NCBI GenBank assembly: GCA_025517565.1 | Contig: JAOPKD010000001.1 | Location: 248,001-312,000 of the forward strand | Direction: 5' to 3' | Source of the DNA: Halapricum hydrolyticum | GTDB lineage: Archaea; Halobacteriota; Halobacteria; Halobacteriales; Haloarculaceae | Length of the DNA: 64,000 nt | The notes under the pieces: model-generated | What the model saw: the letters and a program-made list of their open reading frames with translations, nothing else | Told to the model about the DNA's origin: nothing | Databases searched by the model: none | Part shown: piece after piece, positions 26,881-35,499 of the stretch | How the letters are laid out: each line of letters opens with the position of its first letter | How positions within the stretch are numbered: position 1 is the first letter of the stretch | Translations under genes and position numbers: made by a program

Positions 26881-27417
26881 TCAATACGAGGGGTGTTCTT
26901 CGCGGTTCCCTTCGCGTTTGTTGAGGACGCGCGCGAGCGTGAACAGCAGGTCCGAGAGCCGGTTGAGATAGACGATCGCTTGTTCGTTGACCTCGGGCTG
27001 CGATCCGGCGAGTTCGACCGCGCGACGCTCGGCACGCCGACAGACCGCCCGCGCGTGATGGAGTTGCGATCCTGGTTCGGACCCGCTGGGGAGGACGAAC
27101 TGCTCCAGCGGTTCGAGTTCAGCGTCGAACTCGTCAATCCAGTCTTCGACCTGGGTGACGTGCGATTCGGAGACAACCGGGTCGTCCTCCGAGGGTTCGG
27201 GCGTCGCGAAATCGGCCTGTACGACGTGCAGGTGGTTTTGCACCTCGCGCAGGCATTCTTCGATGTCCTCGTATGCGACGGGTCGGACGACGCCGACGAG
27301 CGCGTTGACCTCGTCGACGGTCCCGTAGGCTTCGATCCGGGGGCTCGATTTCGACACCTGAGACATGTCCCGCAGGTCGGTCAGTCCGTCGTCGCCACGG
27401 CCGGTGTATATCTTCAT
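26881..27417 (-). CDS. Cobalamin adenosyltransferase, PduO type
   Basis: A 178-aa ATP:cob(I)alamin adenosyltransferase. N-terminus MKIYTGRGDDGLTDLRD contains the GDxG ATP-binding motif; conserved regions ESHVTQVEDWIDEFDAELEP, FVLPSGSEPGSQLHHARAVC and RRAERRAVEL with VYLNRLSDLLFTLAR are complete. It makes adenosylcobalamin from ATP and reduced cobalamin. The start is the ATG at 27417; a few upstream in-frame codons are not conserved. Confidence 0.93.
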   Translation of the reverse strand: MKIYTGRGDDGLTDLRDMSQVSKSSPRIEAYGTVDEVNALVGVVRPVAYEDIEECLREVQNHLHVVQADFATPEPSEDDPVVSESHVTQVEDWIDEFDAELEPLEQFVLPSGSEPGSQLHHARAVCRRAERRAVELAGSQPEVNEQAIVYLNRLSDLLFTLARVLNKREGNREEHPSY

Positions 27418-27521
27418 ACACTGTCGTTCGGACGTGTCGAGCATAAAAGGTCGTTCCGCTGCTCGACGACCTTGCTGTGGTGGTGCGGGATTTTAAGTTG
27501 TTCAAGAAGCTACAGCATAAT

Positions 27522-27689
27522 ATGTCGATTTCGCAGAAGCGAGCCTGTCCGTCGTGCGGAGAGCAACAATCGTTCATACAGGTAGCGTCGACGAATCTGA
27601 ACATCGGTGAGAAGACCAAGTGGCGCTGTCAGGAGTGCGGCTACCGGAGCGTTCGGATCGGGTCTACTGTCGATACGGCGAACGCGTAG
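27522..27689 (+). CDS. Small zinc-ribbon protein
   Basis: A 55-aa protein with two CxxC pairs, CPSCGEQQ and CQECGYRS, spaced as in a zinc ribbon. It begins MSISQKRACPSCGEQ; a longer in-frame start at 27477 lies over a promoter-like stretch (TTTTAAGT) and is unlikely. Such proteins are common in haloarchaea and often of unknown role. It precedes the response regulator gene with 52 bp between. Confidence 0.7.
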   Translation: MSISQKRACPSCGEQQSFIQVASTNLNIGEKTKWRCQECGYRSVRIGSTVDTANA

Positions 27690-27741
27690 TCGTGTCTCCG
27701 AGAGTCAAACTACAAGTTCGTGACTCTCGTAGCTATCGCTA

Positions 27742-28128
27742 ATGGCCGAAACAATCACTGTCTTGCTCGTCGACGAAGACACGGACGTGCTCGAACTGAC
27801 CAAGACGTTTCTAGAGCGCGAAGACGACGCCATCGAGGTGACGACCGAGACGAGCGCGCCGGACGCGCTCGAACGACTCGAGTCCGAGCCGTTTGACTGC
27901 GTCGTCAGCGACTACTCGATGCCATCGATGTCCGGCATCGAGTTCCTGCAGGAGGTCCGCGAACGCGTCCCTGGTCTGCCGTTCTTCTTTTTCACTGGGA
28001 AGGATCGCGAGGAGATAAAAACCGAGACCGACGATATCGAGATCGCCGGCCACATTCAGAAGGGGACCGGCACCGAGCGGTACAGCGAACTCGCCAAAGA
28101 AATCCGGGCAGCCGTCGAGCGGTCTTGA
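27742..28128 (+). CDS. Stand-alone response regulator receiver
   Basis: A 128-aa CheY-like receiver without an output domain. The phosphorylation site Asp is in FDCVVSDYSMPSMSGIEFL (~56), with acidic pocket residues in VLLVDEDTDV and Lys in FFFFTGKDREE. It probably receives phosphate from a histidine kinase; both kinases in this window are orphans on the far side, so pairing is only speculative. Ends just before the TnpB-type solo end at 28130. Confidence 0.9.
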   Translation: MAETITVLLVDEDTDVLELTKTFLEREDDAIEVTTETSAPDALERLESEPFDCVVSDYSMPSMSGIEFLQEVRERVPGLPFFFFTGKDREEIKTETDDIEIAGHIQKGTGTERYSELAKEIRAAVERS

Positions 28129-28129
28129 C

Positions 28130-28328
28130 TTCCTCCCCATCCGTGAAAACGCGAAGCGTTTTCAGTTGTGGTTCGAGACGCACGCGTCTCGTCAGAGACT
28201 TCGTCTCTCGAACGACAGCAAGACGCGAAGCGCCTTGCCATGCCGGTGAACTACCCCTGCCTACTCACTCGCGGCGATAGCCGCTCGTTCCTTGAGGCAG
28301 GCGCTTCCTGCTTCCAAGACGCGCTTTG
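28130..28328. mobile_element. Solo end of a TnpB-type element (hairpin array)
   Basis: No gene here. A run of perfect hairpins (8-bp GAAAACGC/GCGTTTTC at 28143-28161, 6-bp GAGACG/CGTCTC, 5-bp GAGAC/GTCTC) is followed by a double-stem palindrome at 28250-28310 (outer arms around CCTGCCT/AGGCAGG, inner GCGGC/GCCGC). Positions 28245-28328 match 60383-60465 in reverse orientation at 80 of 84 aligned positions. The fold parallels the right end of the intact element at 43570. A solo end or PATE-like nonautonomous copy, inferred by similarity. Confidence 0.7.
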
Positions 28329-28437
28329 TACTCAGCACGGCCGCGGAGAGTTATCACCGATAGGGGGTTTCAACGAGGCCAGCGAACACTATCACAGAGA
28401 TGATCGTGATGATTTCCAACCCGTGATAATCGGGAAG

Positions 28438-28447
28438 AGTATAAAAC
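28438..28447 (+). promoter_or_regulatory. Probable hyp operon promoter (TATA box)
   Basis: AGTATAAAAC is the strongest TATA-like element in the 210 bp before hypC; a start site near 28468 would leave a ~70-nt leader. Upstream, CCCG at 28420-28423 and CGGG at 28431-28434 flank TGATAAT as a small inverted repeat. Within the leader, CCGCGAT (28486-28492) and ATCGCGG (28504-28510) can form a 7-bp stem with an 11-nt loop. Any control role is untested. Confidence 0.55.
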
Positions 28448-28540
28448 CTGCCCAGCACGTACGCGTTTGTAGGAACCCCCACGATCCGCGATATCGGGAT
28501 GGAATCGCGGCCGTGGGACGACCAATACGAGGCGATACCA

Positions 28541-28825
28541 ATGTGTCTAGGCATACCGGGTCAGATCACGGAGATCGATGGGTCAGAGGCGACAGCCGAG
28601 TTCTGGGACGTCGAGAAGACAGTGCGGATAGACATCGTCGACGAGGACGTCGAAGTCGGCGACTACATCCTCAACCACGCGGGGTTCGCGATTCGAAAGA
28701 TTCCCGACGACGAGGTCGAGGAGACGATGGAGATCTACGAGTCGTTCCTCGAAGGCGACGAGGACGAAGCGCTCGAAGAGATCGGCGGCGGACCCGACGA
28801 ACAGCTCGGAATCGGGGGTGATTAG
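28541..28825 (+). CDS. hypC: Hydrogenase maturation chaperone HypC
   Basis: A 94-aa HypC/HybG protein. It begins MCLGIPGQITEIDG, with the essential Cys2 that, after loss of Met1, binds the Fe(CN)2CO intermediate and docks on the hydrogenase large subunit precursor. A short acidic tail is added, as in halophiles. It leads the hyp operon; the stop is directly followed by the hypD ATG, indicating coupled synthesis. Confidence 0.95.
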   Translation: MCLGIPGQITEIDGSEATAEFWDVEKTVRIDIVDEDVEVGDYILNHAGFAIRKIPDDEVEETMEIYESFLEGDEDEALEEIGGGPDEQLGIGGD

Positions 28826-29938
28826 ATGGCTGTCGAGAGCGGCGAGCCGGATCTGCAGTTTCGCGATCCCGAGAAGGCCGAACAGTTGACCGACAAGCTG
28901 GAGGCCCTGATGGACGACATCGACGGGCGCGTGACGATTATGCACGTTTGCGGGAGCCACGAACAGGCCATCGCGAAGTATGGCCTGCGAAGCCTCCTTC
29001 CCGATGGGCTGACGATCCGGATGGGGCCGGGCTGTCCCGTGTGCGTGACCGACATGCCCGAGGTCGACGAGGCAGTCGAACTCGCCGAGGACGGAAAGAT
29101 CGTCGCGACCTACGGGGACATGCTCCGTGTCCCCGGGACTGAGAAGAGCCTCGACGACGCCAAGGCCGACGGCGCGGACGTGCGCGTCGTCTACTCGGCC
29201 AGCGAGGCTGCCGAGATCGCCGAAGAGGAAGACAGGGAGGTCGTCTTCTTCGCGACCGGCTTCGAGACGACCGCGGCCCCGACCGCGGCGGTCCTGACTG
29301 CCGATCCGCCGGAGAACTTCTCGATTCTCTCCGCACACAAGTACGTCCCGCCAGCGATGGAGGTCGTGGCCGAACTCCCGGACACGGACGTCGACGGCTT
29401 CCTGGCAGCGGGCCACGCCGCGACGATCACCGGCTACGGGCTCTTCGAGGAGTTCGTCGAGGACTACGAGGTGCCGACCGTCGTCGGCGGATTCGAGCCG
29501 ATCGACATCCTGTTCGGGCTGGCGCAACTGCTCGAGTTCATCCGCGACGACGAGCCCGGACTGGCAAACGCCTACCAGCGGTGTGTCACCGAAGCAGGGA
29601 ACGTTCCCGCGAAGGAGGCGATGTGGGACGTCTTCGAGACCACCACCGGCGAGTGGCGCGGGATCGCGGAGATCCCCGACGCGAACCTCGTCTTGCGCGA
29701 GGAGTACAAGCAGTACGACGCACGCGAGCGGTTCGACATCGACGTCGACACCACCAGTTCCAACCCACTAACCGAGGAGTGTCTCTGTGGGGATATCATG
29801 GCCGGCAAGGCCGATCCCGACGAGTGTGAACTGTTCGGCGAGGAGTGTACGCCCCAGGACCCAGTCGGCGCCTGCATGGTTTCCAGCGAGGGACCATGCA
29901 AGATCTGGCTCGAATACGGCGGCCAACCGGACATCTAA
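28826..29938 (+). CDS. hypD: Hydrogenase maturation protein HypD
   Basis: A 370-aa HypD. Conserved motifs are intact: MHVCGSHEQAI with the active Cys, GPGCPVCVTD with the thiol pair, and the FeS cluster region in the C-terminal part (ECLCGDIMAGKADPDECELF ... CMVSSEGPCKIWLEYG). HypD with HypC forms the scaffold on which Fe receives CN and CO. Normal length; starts at the base after hypC's stop codon. Confidence 0.96.
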   Translation: MAVESGEPDLQFRDPEKAEQLTDKLEALMDDIDGRVTIMHVCGSHEQAIAKYGLRSLLPDGLTIRMGPGCPVCVTDMPEVDEAVELAEDGKIVATYGDMLRVPGTEKSLDDAKADGADVRVVYSASEAAEIAEEEDREVVFFATGFETTAAPTAAVLTADPPENFSILSAHKYVPPAMEVVAELPDTDVDGFLAAGHAATITGYGLFEEFVEDYEVPTVVGGFEPIDILFGLAQLLEFIRDDEPGLANAYQRCVTEAGNVPAKEAMWDVFETTTGEWRGIAEIPDANLVLREEYKQYDARERFDIDVDTTSSNPLTEECLCGDIMAGKADPDECELFGEECTPQDPVGACMVSSEGPCKIWLEYGGQPDI

Positions 29939-29941
29939 ACC

Positions 29942-30979
29942 ATGAGTGACGAAGACGAGGTCATCACCGAGGCCCACGGCGCCGGCAGCGGACAGATGCG
30001 GAAGCTGATCGAGGAGCTGGCCGTCTCGCGGTTCGAGAACGGGAACGCCGAGACCGACGTACCGCTGGAGGCGCTCGACGACGGGTCGGTCCACCGGCTG
30101 GCCAACGGCGGCGAGTCGGTGGTCGTGACGACCGACAGCCACGTCGTCACGCCGCTTTTCTTCCGCGGTGGTGACATCGGCCGGCTCGCGGTCGCCGGGA
30201 CGGTCAACGACCTGGCGATGATGGGCGCGACCGAGCCAGTCGCGCTGACCTGCTCGCTGATCGTCGAATCCGGGACACCGGTGAAGACGGTCGAGCGCGT
30301 CATGGATTCGATGCGCGAGACGAGCGTGGAGGCCGGCGCGCCGATCACGACCGGCGACACGAAGGTGATGGGCAGCGGCGAGATCGACACGCTCGCGATC
30401 AACACGACGGGCGTCGGTATCGTCCCACAGGGCAGGCACGTCCCGGACGCCGGGCTCTCGCCGGGCGACAAGTTGATCGTCACCGGGACGGTCGGCGATC
30501 ACGGCATCTCGCTGCTCTCGGAACGCGAGGGCTTCGACTTCGAGGGCGACCTGGAAAGCGACGTCGCGCCGGTCAACGACCTCGTGGCGGCCGCGATGGA
30601 CGCCGGCGAGATCACTGCGATGAAAGATCCCACCCGTGGCGGGCTCGCGACCTCGCTCAACGAGATGGCGAGCAAGAGCGGCGTCGGACTCGAGATCGAC
30701 GAACGGTCGATCCCCGTCTCCGGAGCGGTCGCCTCGGCCGGCGAAGTCCTCGGCATCGAGCCGCTGAACGTCGCCAACGAGGGGAAGGTCGTCATGGGCG
30801 TCGAACGCGAGGACGCCGAGGCAGTGCTGGAAGCTATCCGGACCCATCCCAAAGGCAAAGACGCCGCGATCGTCGGTGAGGCGGTCGACGAACACGCCGG
30901 ACGAGTGATCCTGGACACCGGCTTCGGGAACCGCTATCTGACCGAACCCGAGGGCGAGCAACTCCCACGGATCTGCTGA
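29942..30979 (+). CDS. hypE: Carbamoyl-dehydratase HypE
   Basis: A 345-aa PurM/AIR synthase-like ATPase. It ends in the required C-terminal PRIC, whose Cys is carbamoylated by HypF and then dehydrated to a thiocyanate giving CN. The ATP site motif DTKVMGSGEIDTLAINTTG and the ADP-type region KDPTRGGLATSLNEMA are present. Operon position after hypD with 3 bp between. Confidence 0.96.
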   Translation: MSDEDEVITEAHGAGSGQMRKLIEELAVSRFENGNAETDVPLEALDDGSVHRLANGGESVVVTTDSHVVTPLFFRGGDIGRLAVAGTVNDLAMMGATEPVALTCSLIVESGTPVKTVERVMDSMRETSVEAGAPITTGDTKVMGSGEIDTLAINTTGVGIVPQGRHVPDAGLSPGDKLIVTGTVGDHGISLLSEREGFDFEGDLESDVAPVNDLVAAAMDAGEITAMKDPTRGGLATSLNEMASKSGVGLEIDERSIPVSGAVASAGEVLGIEPLNVANEGKVVMGVEREDAEAVLEAIRTHPKGKDAAIVGEAVDEHAGRVILDTGFGNRYLTEPEGEQLPRIC

Positions 30980-30980
30980 C

Positions 30981-31439
30981 ATGCACGAGTTCTCCATCGC
31001 GAGCCAGATCCTCGATACTGCCCGCGAACACGCCGAAGAAAAAGGCGCAGTCCGCGTCACGCGCCTCGAAATCGAGGTCGGAGAGGCCAGCCACGTCAAC
31101 CCCCGCCAGCTGGAGACCTGCATGGAAGCGGCCAAGACCGGCACGATCGCAGCGGACGCGACAGTCGAGATCGAGACGGCCGCCCCCCACGCCGAGTGTG
31201 CGTGTGGCTGGAGCGGTCAGCCGGACGTCGCCAAGAACGCGCTGGTGTACGCACCCGACCTGACCTGCCCGGAATGTGGCGATCGGATCGACCTCGCCGG
31301 CGGCGACAGCTGTCGGCTGATGAGTCTGACCGTCAGCGATGAGGACCCGACTGGCGAGGGATCGACTGGCGGGGACCCAACTGGCGAGGAGCCGGACGAG
31401 GAATCGACCGACGAGAGCACACAGACCGAGACAGCATGA
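30981..31439 (+). CDS. hypA: Nickel metallochaperone HypA
   Basis: A 152-aa HypA. Starts MHEFSIASQILDTARE with the conserved His2 nickel ligand; the zinc motif appears as CACGW and, after ~30 residues, CPECG. The extra ~35 residues at the C-terminus are a repeated acidic tail (TGEGSTGGDPTGEEPDEEST) not found in typical HypA. Delivers Ni to the hydrogenase large subunit with HypB. It overlaps hypB by 4 bp. Confidence 0.94.
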   Translation: MHEFSIASQILDTAREHAEEKGAVRVTRLEIEVGEASHVNPRQLETCMEAAKTGTIAADATVEIETAAPHAECACGWSGQPDVAKNALVYAPDLTCPECGDRIDLAGGDSCRLMSLTVSDEDPTGEGSTGGDPTGEEPDEESTDESTQTETA

Positions 31440-32311
31440 CCTACAACCACACCTACGACAGTCCACTGCAGGACGCGATCGGACGTATCGTCGACAGGCT
31501 GGTCGACGCCAGCCGGGGCACGCCGGTCGGCCCGGCGAAAGCCCACCGGTTCGGCCACGGGGATCACGATCACGACGCCGACGACGCCGAGGCCGACATC
31601 CTCGAACAGTTCGCAGAACAGGCCGACGACCTCCACGAGCAGATCGTCCACGAGCACGGGATCTTCGTCGCGGAGTTTCTGGGTGCGACCGGGGCAGGGA
31701 AAACGCGCCTGATCGAACGCCTGATCGACCGCGCGCCGGAAGAGGAGACCATCGGCGTCATCGTCGGCGACGTCGCCGGAGAGGACGACGCGACGCGGTT
31801 CCGCGAGCGCGGTGCCGAGGTCGCGAACGTCAACACCGGCAAGGAGTGTCACCTCGATCCCGGCCTCGTCGAGGACGCTCTCACGGAGTTCGATCTCGAC
31901 GCGCTCGACACGCTGTACATCGAGAACGTCGGAAACATGGTCTGTCCGGCGGACTTCCCGCTGGGCGCGCAGGCCCGCGTGCTGGTCGTCTCGACGACCG
32001 AAGGCGACGACGTCGTGCGAAAACACCCGTTGCTCTTCCAGGCCTGTGACGCGACGGTCATCAACAAGACCGATATCGCCGATGCGGTCGGCTCGGATCT
32101 GGACCTGATGGAATCGGACGTCCGAGACATCGTCCCCGGCATGGAGGTCTTCCGGACCGACGCCGAGCACGGCGAGGGGGTCGACGACCTCGCGGCGTTC
32201 CTCGAAGACCGCGGACACGCCCACGCACACGACCACGCCGCCTACGTCGAGAAGACGGCTGGTCACGGACATGCCCACGATCACGGCGAACACACGCATA
32301 CACACGATTGA
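31436..32311 (+). CDS. hypB: Nickel GTPase HypB with His-rich regions
   Basis: A 291-aa SIMIBI-class GTPase. P-loop FLGATGAGKTRLIERL (~85), switch GDVAGEDDATRF, and G4 INKTDIA are intact. Two His-rich stretches can bind Ni: HGDHDHDADDAEAD before the G domain, and a ~30-residue C-terminal tail rich in His/Asp (HAHAHDHAAYVEK through HTHTHD). The unusual part is the C-terminal location of the largest His tail. Acts with HypA. Confidence 0.95.
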   Translation: MTYNHTYDSPLQDAIGRIVDRLVDASRGTPVGPAKAHRFGHGDHDHDADDAEADILEQFAEQADDLHEQIVHEHGIFVAEFLGATGAGKTRLIERLIDRAPEEETIGVIVGDVAGEDDATRFRERGAEVANVNTGKECHLDPGLVEDALTEFDLDALDTLYIENVGNMVCPADFPLGAQARVLVVSTTEGDDVVRKHPLLFQACDATVINKTDIADAVGSDLDLMESDVRDIVPGMEVFRTDAEHGEGVDDLAAFLEDRGHAHAHDHAAYVEKTAGHGHAHDHGEHTHTHD

Positions 32312-32389
32312 GCGGGGGCCGTCAACGAATCCCGGCAACGTGAGACACGGGGCGCAGTTTCTTTGGTGTCGACCACGGTGCTACGAACG

Positions 32390-34702
32390 ATGAGTGACGA
32401 GCGAACGCGCGCGGCCGTGACCGTCACCGGCGTCGTTCAGGGCGTCGGCTTCCGACCGTTCGTCTATCGGACCGCCGTCGACAACGACCTCGGCGGCTGG
32501 GTCAAAAACACCGGTGACGCCGGCGTCGAGATCCGTCTCGAAGGCGGTCGCGAGGCGATCGATTCGTTTCTGGATCGACTGCGACACGACCCGCCACCGC
32601 TGGCTCGCGTCGAGACCGTCGACGTGGCCTGGGAAGAACCGGCCGACGAACGCGATTTCGAGATCGTCCCTTCGAGCGACGCCGACGGCGGGTCGGGAAC
32701 GATCCCACCGGACACCGCGATGTGCGACGCCTGCCTGGAGGACATGCGCGACCCGGACTCCCGGTATCACGACTACTGGGCGACCTCGTGTGTCGACTGC
32801 GGGCCGCGCTACACGGTGATCCGGTCGCTGCCCTACGACCGGCCGACGACCTCGATGGACGCGTTCCCGATGTGCGAGGCGTGTCGCGAGGAGTACGAGG
32901 ACCCGGCCGATCGGCGATATCACGCCCAGACGATCGCCTGTCCCGACTGCGGTCCGTCCCTCGAACTGCTCGACGAGGACGGCAACCAGCTGGCCGACGA
33001 TGACGAGACGGCGATCGAGGCTGCCTGCGACCGACTGGCCGGGGGCGATCTCGTCGCGATCAAGGGGATCGGCGGCGCGCACCTCGCCTGCGACGCGACC
33101 GATCCGGACGTGGTGGAACGGCTCCGCGAACGGACCGGCCGCCCGGAGAAGCCATTCGCCGTGATGGCTCCCGACATCGAGTCGGTCGAATCGTTTGCGT
33201 CCGTCTCCAGCGCCGAACGCGACGCCCTGACAGACACGCGCCGACCGGTCGTCCTGCTCGAGGAAGACGGCGATCAGCGGTGGTTAGAGGCTGTCTCGCC
33301 CGGCCTGCACACCGTCGGGGTGATGTTGCCCTACGCCGGCTTGCACCACCTGCTGTTCGATCACGTCGGCGGCCCGCTCGTGATGACCAGTGCGAACATG
33401 CCCGGCACGCCGATGGCGACGACCACTGAAGGTATTCTCGAAGACCTCGGCGGCGTCGTCGACGCCGCACTGGTCCACGACCGGGAGATCGTCGCCCGCT
33501 GTGACGACAGCGTCGTCCGATTTGCGGGCGGGCAGCGCCGGTTTGTCCGTCGCTCGCGGGGCTGGGTTCCACAGTCGGTCCCCCGGTGGCCCGCAGTCGA
33601 CGGTGCCGGCGACGCCGACGCGCCCGACGTACTCGCGCTCGGGGCGGAGTTCGACGCGACGGTCGCGCTCACGCAGGACGACGACGTCTACCCCTCACAG
33701 TACATCGGCGATGTCGACAGTCCCGAGACGCTGTCGTATCTGACCGACACGGTCGCGCACCTCCAAGAGTTGCTCGGGATCGACCCCGGGGTCGTCGCCT
33801 GCGATCGCCATCCGGACTTCCTGACGACCGAACAGGCGAAGCGATACGCCGAGCGGGATGGGCTGGAGGGGCCAGTCGCGGTCCAGCACCACCACGCACA
33901 CGCCGCCTCGCTGCTGGCCGAACACGAACGCGAGCGGGCCGTCGTCGTCACCGCCGACGGGACTGGATACGGGCCCGACGGAACGATCTGGGGCGGTGAA
34001 GTGCTCGATGCGACCCTCGAAGACTACGATCGCGTCGGCGGACTGGCTCCGTTCCGGCTGCCCGGCGGGAGCGCCGCGGTGGAGTCGCCGGCTCGGATCC
34101 TGGCGAGTCTGCTCGACGACCCGGATCGGATCGACGAGTTGCTCCTCGAACGTGGCGTCGTCGACCGGCCGTCGGACGCTGCGACGATCCGCGCGCAGGT
34201 CGAGCAGGAGGTCAACAGCCCGGTCACGACCAGCATGGGGCGGGCGCTGGACGTCGTGAGCGCGCTCCTGGGCGTCTGTTCGGAGCGGACCTACGAGGGC
34301 GAGCCGGCGATGAAACTGGAGGCGGCGGCAGCCGAGGGCCAGTCAGTCGACCTGTCCGTTCCGCGAACGACCGTCGACGGTCGGCCGGCGGTCGATCCCG
34401 CCGCGCTCGTGGGGCGACTCGACGCGAAACGTGACGAACGCTCGACGGCCGATCTCGCGGCGACCGCCCAGGAGACGCTCGCCCGCGGGTTAGCGGACAT
34501 CGCGATCGAGGCGGCAACCGACCGTGGCGTCGACGCCGTCGGGTTCACCGGTGGGGTCGCCTACAACGACGCGATCACTCGGACGGTCCACGAGCGTGTC
34601 AGAGCCGCAGGGCTGGAGTGGCTGAGCCACGAGCACCTGCCGCCGGGCGACGGCGGGATCGCAGTCGGGCAGGCGACCGTCGCGACCGCCCGCTGGTCGT
34701 AG
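32390..34702 (+). CDS. hypF: Carbamoyltransferase HypF
   Basis: A 770-aa HypF with all domains: acylphosphatase (~5-90; GVVQGVGFRPFVYRT), two zinc motifs (CDACLEDMRD ... CVDCGPRY; CEACREEYED ... CPDCGP), YrdC-like (~210-395; LVAIKGIGGAHLACDATDP), and Kae1-like (~420-770; VQHHHAHAASLLAEHE). It charges HypE's C-terminal Cys with a carbamoyl group from carbamoyl phosphate and ATP. The 78-bp gap from hypB is short enough for co-transcription. Start at 32390 chosen by similarity to MSDERTRAAVTVTG-type starts. Confidence 0.95.
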   Translation: MSDERTRAAVTVTGVVQGVGFRPFVYRTAVDNDLGGWVKNTGDAGVEIRLEGGREAIDSFLDRLRHDPPPLARVETVDVAWEEPADERDFEIVPSSDADGGSGTIPPDTAMCDACLEDMRDPDSRYHDYWATSCVDCGPRYTVIRSLPYDRPTTSMDAFPMCEACREEYEDPADRRYHAQTIACPDCGPSLELLDEDGNQLADDDETAIEAACDRLAGGDLVAIKGIGGAHLACDATDPDVVERLRERTGRPEKPFAVMAPDIESVESFASVSSAERDALTDTRRPVVLLEEDGDQRWLEAVSPGLHTVGVMLPYAGLHHLLFDHVGGPLVMTSANMPGTPMATTTEGILEDLGGVVDAALVHDREIVARCDDSVVRFAGGQRRFVRRSRGWVPQSVPRWPAVDGAGDADAPDVLALGAEFDATVALTQDDDVYPSQYIGDVDSPETLSYLTDTVAHLQELLGIDPGVVACDRHPDFLTTEQAKRYAERDGLEGPVAVQHHHAHAASLLAEHERERAVVVTADGTGYGPDGTIWGGEVLDATLEDYDRVGGLAPFRLPGGSAAVESPARILASLLDDPDRIDELLLERGVVDRPSDAATIRAQVEQEVNSPVTTSMGRALDVVSALLGVCSERTYEGEPAMKLEAAAAEGQSVDLSVPRTTVDGRPAVDPAALVGRLDAKRDERSTADLAATAQETLARGLADIAIEAATDRGVDAVGFTGGVAYNDAITRTVHERVRAAGLEWLSHEHLPPGDGGIAVGQATVATARWS

Positions 34703-34732
34703 CGTTCTCAGATCTGTTAATCGGGCAGGTTC

Positions 34733-34741
34733 CTTTATATT
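34733..34741 (+). promoter_or_regulatory. Pilin 1 promoter TATA element
   Basis: CTTTATATT, followed ~23 bp on by CGATAGAACACG. The same arrangement (TATA-like element, then CGGTAGAGCACG) is found before pilin 2, indicating that the promoter was duplicated with the gene. The box is 101 bp from the start codon, so the mRNA likely has a ~75-nt leader. Confidence 0.6.
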
Positions 34742-34833
34742 CAGTGAGTATGATTTTCCGATAGAACACGCGAATCACGGGTACGGCGGCAGGCAGGACG
34801 TGCTGTCGTGCCCACCGCGTGGGTCAGGCAACC

Positions 34834-35289
34834 ATGAAACTGAAGCAACTCTTTACGGACGACGACGCAGTGAGCCCCGTGATCGGCGTGATCCTGATGG
34901 TCGCGATCACGGTGATCCTCGCGGCCGTCATCGCCACGTTCGTCCTCGGACTCGGTGAATCGGTCAGTAGTACTGCTCCGCAGGCGAACTTCCAGGAGGA
35001 TTACGAGGCGGGAGGTTCGGGCGGCGACATTAACCTCTCGTCAAGTGGAGACGGCCTCCTGACGGTCACCCATACCGGTGGTGATGCGATCGCCGCGGAA
35101 AACCTCTACATGGCAAACGGAACGGACCGTAAGGATTGGACGGCCACCTATAATTCGGGAGATAAGATTAGCGCAGGCAACTCGATCACGGTCGACGTGG
35201 ATGACGACGCCACCATCCGCGTGATCTGGTCGGACGACAGCAAAGATAGTTCCGCAGAGTTGAGCAAGTGGACCGGCCCCAACGCGTAA
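34834..35289 (+). CDS. Type IV pilin-like protein 1
   Basis: A 151-aa secreted adhesin-type pilin. The class III signal peptide has KQLFTDDDAVSPVIGVI, cleaved by a PibD-like peptidase near the Ala-Val junction, followed by the hydrophobic assembly helix ILMVAITVILAAVIATFVLG. The rest is Ser/Gly/Asp rich beta. It is nearly identical to the next gene at the N-terminus and end (DSSAELSKW). No pil motor genes are adjacent. Confidence 0.88.
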   Translation: MKLKQLFTDDDAVSPVIGVILMVAITVILAAVIATFVLGLGESVSSTAPQANFQEDYEAGGSGGDINLSSSGDGLLTVTHTGGDAIAAENLYMANGTDRKDWTATYNSGDKISAGNSITVDVDDDATIRVIWSDDSKDSSAELSKWTGPNA

Positions 35290-35379
35290 TCGAATCTCGT
35301 TTTATTTTCCCTCGCAAGCAACGACATCCCCCAGTACTTCCCCGCGTAGCATTTTCAGGCTCGTTAATTAGATGTGGCT

Positions 35380-35388
35380 CTTTATAAT
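35380..35388 (+). promoter_or_regulatory. Pilin 2 promoter TATA element
   Basis: CTTTATAAT, then CGGTAGAGCACG, mirroring the pilin 1 promoter. The box is 120 bp from the ATG. Between pilin genes (35290-35499) I see only this promoter and a long leader. Confidence 0.6.
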
Positions 35389-35499
35389 CGGGGAGACTAA
35401 CATCTCGGTAGAGCACGCTAGGGTACGCGGCAAAAAGACGCTGACAGCAAGCTGTTGGCGAATTGATCCCTGTCGTACCTGTGCGTGAACGCTCAAACT

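Noticed and set aside
28130..28330. CRISPR-like array
   Set aside because: Hairpins are of different sequence and irregular spacing; no repeated direct unit with spacers.
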